In this document: one piece after another, positions 23,147 through 33,300 of the stretch
Layout: each line of letters starts with the position of its first letter
How positions within the stretch are numbered: position 1 is the first letter of the stretch
Assembly: GCA_003211515.1 (NCBI GenBank)
Contig: QCSN01000018.1
Location: 1-34,986 of the forward strand
From: Synechococcus sp. AG-670-F04
GTDB lineage: Bacteria > Cyanobacteriota > Cyanobacteriia > PCC-6307 > Cyanobiaceae
Direction of reading: 5' to 3'
DNA length: 34,986 nt
Notes under the pieces: generated by a model
The model's database searches: none
Told to the model about the DNA's origin: nothing
The model's input: the letters and a program-made list of their open reading frames with translations, nothing else
Position numbers and translations under genes: made by a program

Positions 23147-23680
23147 ATGCCGGTGCGGAAGCGTCCACCAGCTTTTGTGCTTGCAGGTTTGTTGACCCTG
23201 TTGGCTGCCTGTAGCGACGACCAGGAGCCTTCAAGCTCCTTGCCGATTTTTGCGTTGCAGCGCCATGAGCCCCATGACGGGTTGGCGGTGGTGAGTCAGC
23301 CCGATGGTTATGGGCTGCATCTTTATCTCGAAACAGACACCAGCAATCCGGGCGTTTGCCAACCGCGCTGGATTCCGGATCCTGCTCGTTTGTTCAACGG
23401 CAATGGAACGGCACCCTTCAGTTCCGGGATTGCATCGCGACAGGAATTCTTCGAGGCCATGCAGAAGCCCGCTGTTTTGAAGGCGGCCCGCCAGGAACTG
23501 GAGAAGCTCTGCTCGAACCGCGCCCCTGACGCCACGTGGCAATGGGTGGATCCACCTCTTGCTACAGGCGATATCTCGCCTGTAGCCCTACCGGCTTGGG
23601 AGGAGCAGGATTTGCTGACCAATCCCAACGACGAGCTGAAGCGCCAGGAATCACTTCTCGAGGACGCTGACGGTGGGTAG
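23147..23680 (+). CDS. Small predicted lipoprotein, function unknown
   Basis: The 177-residue product starts MPVRKR, followed by a hydrophobic stretch and LTLLAAC with the lipobox Cys at position 22. It therefore looks like a signal-peptidase II lipoprotein anchored in the cytoplasmic or outer membrane. The mature part is not recognised. It holds an L-W/Y-rich strand region (YGLHLYLETD), two further Cys (in GVCQPRW and KLCSNRA) that could form a disulfide, and an acidic C-terminal tail. It is divergent from the thioredoxin-like gene, with 64 bp between their starts, and converges with the pentapeptide gene across 50 bp. A periplasmic disulfide link to the thioredoxin-like neighbour is possible but only an idea. 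No clear Shine-Dalgarno is visible; the ATG is chosen because it opens the signal peptide. Confidence 0.8.
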   Translation: MPVRKRPPAFVLAGLLTLLAACSDDQEPSSSLPIFALQRHEPHDGLAVVSQPDGYGLHLYLETDTSNPGVCQPRWIPDPARLFNGNGTAPFSSGIASRQEFFEAMQKPAVLKAARQELEKLCSNRAPDATWQWVDPPLATGDISPVALPAWEEQDLLTNPNDELKRQESLLEDADGG

Positions 23681-23730
23681 CCACGACGAGTGAGCCGCGC
23701 ATTGATCAAATGGATGACAAGTTCTGTGGT

Positions 23731-24680
23731 TCAGAGCTCGTTTTGTGTTGGCGGGCACGCAAACAGGTTGTTTTGGTTTTTATCGCCATTGGGACAAGTA
23801 ATGTTGAACCAATCTGAACTGTTATTCCGGGCAGGATTCAGATTGGAGCGATAGAAATTAGAGTCATCAAAGACGTTATTTTCGAGACTGAGTGAACCAT
23901 TGAACGTCGTCTCAGAGAAGTCGGATGCATTGAAGGTTGAACGACTTAAGGTTGCGTTTGTCAAGGTGACATCCTTGAAGTTTGTGAGGCTATCGCCAGT
24001 GGCGTTCTCAAAATCAACGTCCTTGATGGTTGCATTTTCGAAAATAGTTCCACTTAAATCGTTGTTGAGTAATTGATTTCCATCAAGTGTTTTACCCTTG
24101 AATGATGCACCTTTTAGTTTAGTGTCACTGAAGTCAAGATCCTTGAGGTTCTCATCGTCGAGCTCTCTGAAATTCAAGCCGCTGAGGTCAGCACCGATCA
24201 ATGAGAATTGATCATCGCCAAGGCCATTCAATTGGGCCAGATCGAAATCTTTCAGAATCGCATCATCGAATAAGAGCTTCTTGCCAGGGTCTAATTGGAT
24301 GTCTGTAATGCTGACGTTCTTCAGCGTGGCATCAGTAAATTCAACATTGGTTAAGTTTGCTTCATCGAAAATTGTTCCTTGTAAACGCGTTCCAATAAAT
24401 GTGGAGCCTGTTAGATCAACACCTGAGAAATCAAGTCCTTGTAAGTTAAGACCATCAAAATTTTTGTTTTTCAGGGTAGATTGCGTTAAGTCAATTTGAT
24501 CGAGGCTAACCGTTTGTAGTGCTTCTGGATCGCCGGTAAGGGTGCTACCTTCTAGTTCTAATCCGGTAACTCCATCTAGGGTGACATCATCTAAGGTGGC
24601 ACCTTCTAGATCAGCATCAGTTAAGATCGTAGAATTAAGGCCAACATTTTTTAAGGATTGGGTTTTTCATTTGTGTCCAT
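23731..24680 (-). pseudogene. Pentapeptide-repeat protein with an apparent one-base frameshift near its start
   Basis: The frame ending at 23731 is open from just below 24667 and encodes many A(D/N)LxX-type pentapeptides, for example LEGATLDDVTL, LQGLDFSGVDLTGSTF and LSGTIFENATI. These form a right-handed quadrilateral beta helix. The C-terminus has WFNITCPNGDK and LFACPP, with a likely disulfide pair. That frame has no ATG: a stop (TGA at 24667-24669) lies directly upstream and the only internal candidate is a TTG at 24231. An ATG at 24680 with GAGGA nine bases upstream (complement of 24690-24694) starts MDTNEK in another frame and stops after nine codons. One extra A in the A5 tract (complement of 24663-24667) would join them into a 316-residue protein. 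The gene lies 83 bp after the photolyase pair on the same strand. The protein has no recognised partner; the family is often secreted or scaffold-like. Confidence 0.75.
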
Positions 24681-24689
24681 GATTTGTTG

Positions 24690-24694
24690 TCCTC
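24690..24694 (-). promoter_or_regulatory. Shine-Dalgarno GAGGA of the pentapeptide-repeat gene
   Basis: The coding strand reads GAGGA, then nine bases, then the ATG at 24680. It is the only credible ribosome site near the gene, and it points to a start whose frame differs by one base from the pentapeptide frame. This supports the frameshift interpretation over a TTG start at 24231. Confidence 0.55.
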
Positions 24695-24763
24695 TTCCAG
24701 TGTCTGTTGTCATCTTTTCGGACGGCTTCCTTGGAATGTTCAACCGTCCTACACGTCAGTTCC

Positions 24764-25192
24764 TCAATAGCCCTGCCACACCACCGGTTCCGCCTCTCGC
24801 CAGTAGCGGCTGAAGCGACCCAGCCGGGGCGGCCGAGGCAAGTCGACGAATGGTTCGCCGTCGAGAATCCACAGCGGCAGATGCTGATCGATCACTGCGG
24901 CGATGCGATTCAGTCGAGGATCCACAGCTCCACTGGTCACCACCCCATCAGCACTGTGGCGTTCGGCAAAGGCCAGCACCTCCGCGGCCACATCGCCCTT
25001 GCGAATCGTCACCGGTAGTTCCAAGCAACACTCGTAGAGAAAGCCCAGGCGCTTGCGGCTCATCCGCTGTTGTTGAATCCAGGCTTGATCGAACACAAAC
25101 AGGGCAGGAGCCTCAGGGCAATCTTCCAGTGCCGCATTGGATTGGCCGAGCGCTTCTTCGTGCACCCACACGATCGGACGTTGCAGATTCAT
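24764..25192 (-). CDS. Stand-alone photolyase antenna-like alpha/beta domain protein
   Basis: The 142-residue product begins PIVWVHEEALGQSNAAL, which lines up with the VWFRRDLRLxDNxAL opening of the photolyase N-terminal (PF00875-type) Rossmann domain. It is followed by ALFVFDQAW (strand 2) and VTIRKGDVAAEVLAFAERH (the x-x-x-G-D-x-x-E-V-L-x-x-L pattern). It ends with a short Arg/Trp-rich stretch (RLGRFSRYWREAEPVVW), where photolyases link to the FAD domain. The Arg residues of the classical motif are replaced (HEEAL), so the fold is kept while cofactor binding is uncertain. Its ATG overlaps the stop of the FAD-domain gene (ATGA, 25189-25192), so the two are translationally coupled and probably form one enzyme from two chains. 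The antenna is normally the N-terminal half, so the gene order is the reverse of the usual domain order. Confidence 0.72.
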   Translation of the reverse strand: MNLQRPIVWVHEEALGQSNAALEDCPEAPALFVFDQAWIQQQRMSRKRLGFLYECCLELPVTIRKGDVAAEVLAFAERHSADGVVTSGAVDPRLNRIAAVIDQHLPLWILDGEPFVDLPRPPRLGRFSRYWREAEPVVWQGY

Positions 25193-26118
25193 TGATAACG
25201 CTGGGTGCTTTTTTGAGTTGAACGGCTGTTGCGTGAGCTGTTGTTGCTTGAACGGCTACTCCTTGTTTGGCCATCGCGCCGCTGCGGCGCTCCAGCACGG
25301 ATGGGTGCCTGCACTACAAACAACTTTTGTTCCAGTTCGTCGTAGCTGGCATCAAATGGGCACCGGTTCGCGCTGGCACAGCTCTTGCAGTAGCGCCCGT
25401 CGCTGTAACGCTCCAGGTTGTCGCGATTGAAGAAATAGGGCTTGTGGCTGAAGGTGCTGGCGACCCATTGCCAGCTCAGCTGGTTGCTGGCCGGGTCACC
25501 GTCGAGCAGGTGTTCGAGAAACCAATCAGCCCCCGCTTTCCAGTGCACTTTGCGCCAGTGCACCAACCACGCCGCCATCCACATCCGCGCGTGATTATGC
25601 AGCCAGCCTCGGTTCACCAAGTCGTCGCGAAAACTGTCCATGCAAGCCAGTCCCGTGCGTCCTTCGCGGACGTCGTCGGGGAGGTCCTTGCTGTAGCTGT
25701 TGGCGGCGTGGCCCGTCTTGAAGTCTTCGCGGTCCTCGTTGATTCGATCGCCAAGCTCTTGCCACATCCGCTGCCAGAAATCGCGCCAGCCCAGCTCATT
25801 GATCAGCTTTTGGCCCTCCTCGCGGCTGCGGATCCGTTTGAACATCGCATCGCGCACCTCTGCCAGGCTGAACACGCCGTGGCGAATGTACGGAGACAGT
25901 CCTGTCACGGCGCCATTGAGGTGATTGCGGCTGCGGGCGTAGCGCTTCGCGTCAACCCGTTTCAGCATCGCTTCCGCCGCACGTCGCCCGCCTTGGATCG
26001 CACTCAGCTCCCCTTTGGCTTCAGGAAATTCTTTGGCCAGCAAGGCGTTAAGCGCGTCGCGTGAGTTGAAATCCCGCGGCAGATCACCACTGATGGGCGG
26101 AGATGGGGCGATGGTCAC
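25189..26118 (-). CDS. Photolyase/cryptochrome FAD-domain protein of iron-sulfur type, lacking the antenna domain
   Basis: The 309-residue product is the C-terminal, FAD-binding half of a photolyase/cryptochrome. Visible landmarks are LSPYIRHGVFSL (70-85), ELGWRDFWQRMW (108-119), TGLACMDSFRDDL (155-167), GWLHNHARMWMAAWL (171-185), WKAGADWFLEHLLDGDPASN (193-212) and WQWVAST (216-222). Four Cys (C159, C244, C247, C253) fall in ACMDS and YCKSC-x5-CPF. From memory this matches the cluster ligands of FeS photolyases such as PhrB (Cys-x2-Cys, then CPF, plus an earlier Cys), with a shorter loop. The start is a GTG at 26118; an in-frame stop lies just upstream and the first internal ATG is residue 51. 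The tail (282-309) is Arg/Ser/Gln-rich and looks disordered. It would repair UV lesions or sense light, using FAD. It is divergent from fabI. Confidence 0.85.
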   Translation of the reverse strand: MTIAPSPPISGDLPRDFNSRDALNALLAKEFPEAKGELSAIQGGRRAAEAMLKRVDAKRYARSRNHLNGAVTGLSPYIRHGVFSLAEVRDAMFKRIRSREEGQKLINELGWRDFWQRMWQELGDRINEDREDFKTGHAANSYSKDLPDDVREGRTGLACMDSFRDDLVNRGWLHNHARMWMAAWLVHWRKVHWKAGADWFLEHLLDGDPASNQLSWQWVASTFSHKPYFFNRDNLERYSDGRYCKSCASANRCPFDASYDELEQKLFVVQAPIRAGAPQRRDGQTRSSRSSNNSSRNSRSTQKSTQRYQ

Positions 26119-26200
26119 CAGCCTTCGACAGCATCAACTCCGAGATTTTGGCGAGGGATGGGGGAGAATCGCGCGATTCAGACCCTATCTCTGCCCAACG
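26119..26200. promoter_or_regulatory. Divergent intergenic region between the photolyase pair and fabI
   Basis: These 82 bp must carry the promoters, or at least the leaders, of both divergent genes. No convincing -35/-10 pair or Shine-Dalgarno was identified for either gene. An earlier in-frame start for fabI at 26015 would run across this region and the start of the photolyase gene, and was rejected. Confidence 0.4.
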
Positions 26201-26983
26201 ATGCTGCTTGACCTCACCGGTAAGAAGATTCTCGTCACCGGCATCGCCAACAACCGCTCGATCGCCTGGGGGATTGCCCAGCAGCTGAAAGCTGCTGGTG
26301 CTGAGCTGGGGATCACTTACCTGCCGGATGAAAAGGGTCGCTTTGAAGCGAAGGTGCGGGAGCTCACCGCTCCGCTCGAGCCGAGCCTGTTCCTGCCCCT
26401 CAATGTGCAGGATGCCGATCAAATGGCCGGTGTGTTTGCCGAGATCAAGGAGAAGTGGGGCGTGCTCGATGGCTTGGTGCACTGCCTGGCCTTTGCCGGC
26501 AAGGAGGAATTGATCGGCGATTACAGCGCCACAACCGCGGATGGCTTTGCGCGCTCCCTGGATATCAGCGCTTACTCCCTGGCTCCCCTCTGCGCCCATG
26601 CCAAGCCGTTGTTCAGCGAAAAGGCCGGCGTGATCACCCTGTCCTACCTCGGGGCTGAGCGGGCCATCCCCAACTACAACGTGATGGGTGTGGCCAAGGC
26701 GGCCCTGGAGGCCTCCGTGCGCTATCTCGCCGCTGAGCTCGGCCCTGAAAAGCAGGTGCGGGTCAATGCGATCAGTGCCGGACCGATCCGAACCCTGGCG
26801 AGCTCAGCCATCGGCGGAATTCTCGACATGATCCACAACGTGGAAGGCAAAGCTCCACTGCGCCGTACGGTCACTCAAATGGAAGTGGGTGGCACCGCCG
26901 CATTCCTGCTCAGTGACCTGGCCAGTGGTATCTCCGGTCAGACGATCTATGTGGATGCTGGCTACTGCATCACTGGCATGTGA
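26201..26983 (+). CDS. fabI: Enoyl-[acyl-carrier-protein] reductase (NADH), FabI
   Basis: The 260-residue protein matches FabI in length and motifs. It catalyses the last reduction of each fatty-acid elongation cycle in the cytoplasm, turning trans-2-enoyl-ACP into acyl-ACP. It has a short-chain dehydrogenase fold. GIANNRSIAWGIA (14-26) is the FabI-type nucleotide loop. LVHCLAFAGKEEL follows at 92-104. SYLGAERAIPNYNVMGVAKAA contains Y149, the catalytic Y159 and K166 of the Y-x6-K motif. NAISAGPIRTLASSAI (189-204) forms the substrate loop. The C-terminus is ISGQTIYVDAGYCITGM. The ATG at 26201 starts directly at the first beta strand (MLLDLTGKK). The longer in-frame start at 26015 adds 62 residues of non-family sequence antisense to the photolyase gene. 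Codon use and GC content look like the genome core, unlike the giant ORFs. It has no operon partner within the window. Confidence 0.97.
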   Translation: MLLDLTGKKILVTGIANNRSIAWGIAQQLKAAGAELGITYLPDEKGRFEAKVRELTAPLEPSLFLPLNVQDADQMAGVFAEIKEKWGVLDGLVHCLAFAGKEELIGDYSATTADGFARSLDISAYSLAPLCAHAKPLFSEKAGVITLSYLGAERAIPNYNVMGVAKAALEASVRYLAAELGPEKQVRVNAISAGPIRTLASSAIGGILDMIHNVEGKAPLRRTVTQMEVGGTAAFLLSDLASGISGQTIYVDAGYCITGM

Positions 26984-27069
26984 TTGCTGCGTATGGCATC
27001 AAGCGTGACCAGCGACTGGCGTCGTTGGTTGTTGGCATGAGCCACACGTGATCGATGTCTTAAAAGTTT

Positions 27070-27082
27070 GGCGCAACGCGCC
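27070..27082 (+). terminator. Possible terminator hairpin after fabI
   Basis: A perfect 5-bp GC stem (GGCGC/GCGCC) with a three-base loop lies 87 bp downstream of the fabI stop. It lacks a T-tract on either strand, so it is at best a weak or factor-assisted terminator. Confidence 0.25.
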
Positions 27083-27270
27083 ACTCCCGATAACCCGAAA
27101 TCTAGTTGTTATTAACTTGGCTTCTGTGAATCATGCGTATTCTTGGAGTTTTTAATGCTTGATTGTGATTGGTTCTCATCCCCCCTGGGGAAATGGGCTT
27201 ACAAATCGATGCAGGGGAGAAGGTAGGCCAAGATTGTGCTGTGGAGTTGTTTGTGATAGTTGAGTGTTGA

Positions 27271-27312
27271 CCCCACTCACCCAGTTTCGCTAGGCGAGCC
27301 GGTGGAGTGGGG
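27271..27312. terminator. Possible bidirectional terminator stem-loop before the RTX giant gene stop
   Basis: CCCCACTC at 27271-27278 and GAGTGGGG at 27305-27312 form an 8-bp stem. The 26-base loop holds a smaller stem TCGC/GCGA (27287-27290 with 27294-27297). It lies 34 bp after the stop of the giant minus-strand gene, where a terminator is expected. No T-run follows on the minus strand. Confidence 0.35.
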
Positions 27313-27345
27313 ACGATTGGTTAACTAAAGGCCCATCGAGCTATT

Positions 27346-30300
27346 TTACACCAGCGAATCACTATTTATAAGGGTTTGATCGTCTAAATTCATGAACGTC
27401 GTCATAATGTTGTCACCCGCTTTAAGTATTAGATTATCTCCTTTTTGCGAGAATGTTAGTTCTAGAGCGGGGTCAACTTTGATGGTATCTCCTTGGCTTG
27501 CATCGAAATCTTTGATGATATCTTTTCCTGTTGAAAGCACGAATTTGTCGCGTCCCTGTCCACCTTTCAAGAAGTCATCGCCGCTACCTCCATCCAAGAG
27601 GTCATTGCCAGGACCTCCAACCAAGACATCATGGCCTTCATCGCCAAAAAGTCTATCGTGTCCGGATTTCCCTGTTAATTTGTCATCATCTTGGCCTCCC
27701 TTGAGTTTGTCATTGTTGCCGCCTCCGATTAAATGATCTTGTCCTGCATGGCCCTTGAGAACATCTGAGCCGTTGCCGCCTTTGATGAAATCGTCGCCTT
27801 GATTTCCTTGGATGCTATCGATTCCTCGACCTCCATAAAGGATGTCATCGTCAACGCCACCATCAATCGTATCTCTTCCCGAGCCACCTTTTAAGTAATC
27901 ATTACCGGCGCGTCCTTTTAAGACATCAGAACCTGCATTGGCATGCACGACATCGTTGCCATGTTTTCCAATGATTTGTTCATCTTTTTTATGGCCAATC
28001 TTCACAATATCATTTTGGGTGATCTCGATAAAGTCTTTAGCTGATTCTTGAATCTTCTCTTGGAATTGCCTTGACCGAGCTTGTTGATCTGAGATGTTGT
28101 GGATTCCATCCAAGAGATTTGCAATGTTGTCACGGTAGGTTTCAAAGGCAACTTGCTTGATTTCATGAATCTTCCTAAGCGATATTGATCCGTCTTTCAA
28201 AACTGCTTCGTATTTGGCATCGAGCTCTACTCCGGCTTGAGCAATCAAGCTGGCTGCTTGATATAAAAATTGCTGTTGTTGTTTTGTTGTTGTTTGATCC
28301 AGGCTCTTAATTGTCTCAAGAATCGACATCCTGATTTTGTTGTTGATTTCTCCTTTTTCTGGATGCCTAAATAATGCGTGAGTGAAGGTTTTAGCGATAT
28401 CGAGTTTGAAGCTAATTTTGCCGGAATCAGGATCTTTGCTGAAAACATCAATGACTTTAGTGAGTAAATCAAGATTCAGGTGAATTTTGCTGTGGGCGAT
28501 ATAAGTAGAGAGCTGATCTTGAACTTTGGGGTGATCAACCGATTTTCGTTGTTTGAGATCAGCGAGAGGATCATCGTTTAAGTAATCGAATTCACCTAGA
28601 GAGAACAGTTTGCGAATTTGCTCATCTGCATCGACTGCCTCGTAGCCCAATTCGATGGCCAGCGCGTAAAGGGTGGTCAGTGGTGAGATCATCTCTCCAA
28701 TGAGAGCGATGAAGGGAATCTCGAGAGGAAGGCCGGTGGTGCTGTCGATTCCACCAATCGCTGTCAAATGCCCTTCGCTTGGATCAATTTGACCGTTTTG
28801 ATTGGTGTCAAATTGCCTTTCATTGAGATCCAAAAGATAGTAACCATCTTCTCCTGTCTTGACGCTTGGTTCATGGCTATCGATCCAGCCATTGGAATTG
28901 ACATCGAAGAAGATGGTGCTGTCTTCTAGATGACCGTTGGATGCAGTTCCAGATCCATAACGACCACCAATCCCGAATTTAAAGATTGGAATCCTGGCAA
29001 GCTTTTTCTCCCAAACTGTTTTCCAGAATGATACGAACCAAAGATCAATACCAACTTGTATACGTGCTTCTAAATAGGCAGCGAGATCTCCAACGATCTC
29101 GAAAAGACTGAGTGGATTATTAATGCGATTTGCAATTTCATCGGCATAGATTTTTCCATCACTGTTCCCACTAAGTTCACCAACGTCAATCAGATCCAAT
29201 TGGGCTGCAGCCTCAATGCCGCCGGTTAATTCAGCGCGTGCTATGAATGCATTTAGGCCTGCTCCTGCACCCATACCAGCATTCATCTGAAATTCAGGAC
29301 TATCAACACCGCCATGCTGATCATCGACATAGAAACCATTTGCAAATACTTTCCAGGAATCTTCCAGATTAAAGTCATCATCTTTCCATTGTTCAAATCC
29401 TCTTGTATCTAGGCCGAAACTCAGATCGGCGTGTGCATTGAAGTTTCCCTTGATGATCCCATTTATGGGGCCCATTGGGAATCTCAGATCTAGCGCGGAA
29501 TTAATATTGAAAGAAGGTGTTGCATCAGTGGCATCACTATCTGACAGGGTCCACTTCAAAATATCTGTTGTACCGCCAGTCAGAAGGCTTGAGATACTAC
29601 TGGGATCTTCAATGAGAGGAATGCTAATACCTATTTCTTTCATCTTATTGAAGATTTTCACATAGCTATTTTTCTTTTTTTTCGAATTTATACTTCGCTC
29701 AATGCTTTCTTCCTTTTCGGCCTCGCTTTCTTCATTGCTATCGGCTTCTGTTAGCTTGTCGTTTTCATCGCTCGAAAATGTATATTCATAGTCTCCAAAA
29801 GGGATTAGGTAATTATCTCCCTGCGCGCCCATGGTCTCGTACTCGCGCACGAGGTCCATCAGAGATTTGACTTGGTCTAAGAACACGATGGCTTTATCTA
29901 ATTTCTTTTGGCGACTACTCTTGACGCCGCCACGTGAGCCTAGGTTGGTAAACCATTGGATCAATTCCATAACGACGACACGCCCGTCGTCGTCCTGATC
30001 AAGTGTTCCCGTAAGACCTATTTTGCCGAAAATTTGTGTGTCAGTGTAGAGGGCATCAACAACGGGATAAAGTGGATTTAAAATACTATCAATTTGTGAA
30101 ATTACAGGGCGGCCTAAATCAGTTACGAAAGAACCGAGATCTAAATTGACATTGCTAACAAATAGTGTTTTTGGCTCATCTGTTCCAGGCAACGGTAGAT
30201 TCGCCGCGACATCGAACAACAACGAAGGAACTGCTTTGCTACCACCTGCAGATGTCGTAGTTTTGAATGATATTGCCGCACCGCCGTCGATTGATACGTC

Positions 30301-33300
30301 GATTGCCTTTGTGGATAATTTACTTAAAGGTAACATTCTGTTGTCATCTGATTCTGTACTTTCTTCTTCAGGTTGTAGATCTTGAGTTGTTTGATTCGAT
30401 CCAGTATTCGCACTGTTGTCTGGCTCTGCACTTTCTTGTATAGATTTTGTATCCTTTATCGGTGCGCTAGGCTTGGGTTTCGTATTTTTATTGGGTTTTA
30501 GGCCTTTTCGTTGAGATCTAGTCTTTTTAATTGATGTAATAGGCATCGGATTGGTGCCTTGATTCGCCACCGTATTTGTCTGTTGTGTATTGTCCTGTTC
30601 TGGCTCTTCTTGTTGAGCATTTGGGTCTGTAATTATTGCATTAAGCGTAATATTCATATTGGTACTTTGATCGTTAATTCTTTCCGATTCAGCATCTTTG
30701 GCATCGAATTGTAGGAAGCCAAGCCCTCCTGTGAATGTAAATGGATCGTCCTCGTCTCCTAAATTTGCTTCCAAGGTCGCCTGTATGTAGCTGCCTTTGT
30801 CGTTCTCATTCTCTAAATCAGCAGTTTTGATGTACGGGCCTTTGTTATCATTTTGTGTTGGAATATAAAGGTCCAGGGCACCTGTTACATCACACTTGAG
30901 ATTGAGATCACCTTTGGTTTTTAATCCGAGTGATGGAATGCCGAAATTGGCATCGAGTGGAATTTCTAGTCGTTTACTATAATTAAAGTCCAAATTAATG
31001 TTGACTGTATGATCTTCATCATCAAGGAGATCGATTGTGACATGGTCTCCATCTGTATTAAGCCAGTAATTAATCTCTTGATTGATTAATTTTTCAATAG
31101 ATGCGATTGATAAGGAATTGAGATTGCTAATTTTGTCTGCAATGGTGTTGGAAAAATCGTAGAAGAAACTGCCGGTTTTCTGATCAGATGCGCCGATGAA
31201 AGGAAGTTTATAGTCACTGATTTCATTTTGAAGTGTTTTTAACGATTCACTAATCGAGTTGCCAACATCACGGTCAAGTTCCTTATCTTGGATAGTAATG
31301 TACTCTTTGTATTGGGTGAAGAGTTCAGATTCGCGTGCTTCTCCATCTGGACCAGGTCCAGGATCTGAACTCCATTTTGCATCGACTGTATCTCCGTTTG
31401 TACTTGAAAATGTAAATTTCAGGGCAGCAGGATGAATTCCGTTTTGCGCCTGCTGGTTTGGATTGGTGGGGATGCCCCCAATAAATTCACCCGTGTCGGA
31501 GTCGTAGGTTAATAAATCGAGGACTTGCTGATCTCCTTTTCGGTTGGAATTATCGTCGTTTGTGTATTCTTCTTTGAATGTTTTAAGCTGGTTTGGATCT
31601 GTGGGCCTATCGACCAAAATTCCATCTTCAATGATGTTGTCGTCGAATGCTTTGACGGTGATCGTCTGTGGTTGAAACCATTTGTCCGGAGCAAATGTAA
31701 TTGTAGAAGACTGGATGCTATCAATCTGCTGGACAGTTGTGGATGTATCGTTTGCGGCTCCACTTCTTGGCTGCGGTAGTCGATACTCGTCAATCTCCAC
31801 TATTACATCGTTTTCCGGCTGTGCAGTAAGCCCAATAAAATAAGCTGCATCTTGGCCACCCTCCTGTGCTGAAATCTCAACGCCAGAGTGCATAATATAA
31901 AAACCAGCAACATCGTCGTTAATGATCTTCATTGTGGCAGTGTTCCTACCACTATTTGGATCTAGCTGGTAGTTTGCATCCGTCCCAGATGCAACATTTG
32001 GTTCAACCAGCTCGACGGTAAAAGATCGATCATCATTTGTTTTGCGATCGTCGATCGGGATCACAAAGACATCGCTTGATGTCTGTCCAGGTGCAATGCG
32101 CACTTCTCCGGTTGTGTTGGGAAACTGTGCATTCTCAGCAAATGTATTTGGACTGCTTGTATTGCTTAGACTGCTTGTACTCACTGTGTATTGAACAACA
32201 ATTCCATCGGAGCCTGAAGAGGAAGGAGCAGGATTTGATAGCTCGACACGGAATTTGCCTGGATCACCATCCTCTTGCGTATTTTCGATAGGAACGATCG
32301 AAGCAGTTGGAAGATCGTTGTCGACGATTTCCACTGGAACTGGTTCGACTTGTATCGAGGTGAAGGCCTCGTCTTCGGAATTCACATTGATCAGTAAACG
32401 ACTCGTGGTGATGTCTTCGACGAGAGTATCGTCGTAAGCCTTGAGCCGAATTGTTTGTTTAATATCCCAATCATCGGGAGTAAAAGTAATAGTATTGGCT
32501 TGATCTAATTGTTCATCATTGACCGTAAATTGTGAATCTGAAGGTGCCAATTCAAGCGTCACGTTGCTACGTGGCTGTGAATCCAATGCAACATCGATGT
32601 AACCATTTTCATCTTCGCCAATGACATTGGTTTTTGTGTGGATTTTTACGCCCGCCTGATCGTCATCTTGACTGACTAGCGACAAAACAATATTTTCTTG
32701 TTTATTTGATGACGTTACCTTTTTATACTCAGGATCTTCACTGTTTATCCGTTGATAGACGTTGATGTCTTGATCTCCGTCGACAACCTCATCATCCTCG
32801 GGTGTAATGGAAAAACGTTGATACTCGTCCCAATTCTCTGGTGTAAAGGTAAAGGCAATGAGTGACTGATTTTTTTCTAATCGTATTTGTGTTTGTTGAT
32901 CGTCAAGTTCCTCCGGGAGTAGTAGTGCTACATCTTCTCTGTTGGTGTAAAAATCTTGTTGAGATGTAGAAGTGGAGGTGGGTGTGCTGATTTCACTTCC
33001 ATCTTCGATGTTCCAGAACTCAATGCTGCTAATAAAGGTGCCGCTACTTGTGATTTTTTTATTGACAACAAAACTGTTGATATTCGAGTCATTGTCCATT
33101 GCCAAATATGCTTGTCTGATGAGAGCATCATTCGGAATTTGAGATGTGTTCTGCGTACTTTTGACTAATGTGTTATTTGAGTGTGCCCCACTTTGAATGC
33201 TAATGTTGTCATAGATGAGAAAGTCGTTACTGATCCTTACTGGCTTGCCGTTATCTGTACCTGTGTTGTTATCCTTATTGTTGTTGTTATCTGCATTGTT

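Larger units (their letters stand above)
26984..27345. other. Gene-free region of 362 bp with small hairpins between fabI and the RTX giant gene
   Basis: No ORF with family features and no RNA gene were seen. Three short inverted repeats stand out. GGCGC-AAC-GCGCC lies at 27070-27082, 87 bp after the fabI stop. TCCCC-CCT-GGGGA lies at 27179-27191. A longer CCCCACTC (27271-27278) pairs with GAGTGGGG (27305-27312) around an inner TCGC-TAG-GCGA. None is followed by a clear T-run in either direction. Because the two flanking genes converge here, transcription termination for both is the likeliest role. The stretch is more AT-rich after 27090, marking the edge of the giant gene region. Confidence 0.5.

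Noticed and set aside
23231-23709. Two minus-strand frames opposite the lipoprotein gene
   Set aside because: The plus-strand frame has a complete lipobox signal peptide. The opposite frames have no recognisable features.
24229-24231. TTG as the start of the pentapeptide gene
   Set aside because: It would cut off about 145 residues of clear pentapeptide repeats upstream in the same frame, and it has no ribosome site.
24707-25221. Two overlapping plus-strand frames (103 and 123 codons)
   Set aside because: They are antisense to the small antenna-like gene, which has a matching family pattern and a translationally coupled start.
25267-26064. 265-codon plus-strand frame
   Set aside because: It is entirely antisense to the FAD-domain photolyase gene and is Ala/Val-rich, as expected for the complement of a GC-rich gene.
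26015-26200. N-terminal extension of fabI from an upstream in-frame ATG
   Set aside because: It adds 62 residues not found in FabI and is antisense to the start of the photolyase gene. The ATG at 26201 begins the first strand of the fold.
26084-26599. 171-codon minus-strand frame
   Set aside because: It is antisense to fabI, with no motif or ribosome site.
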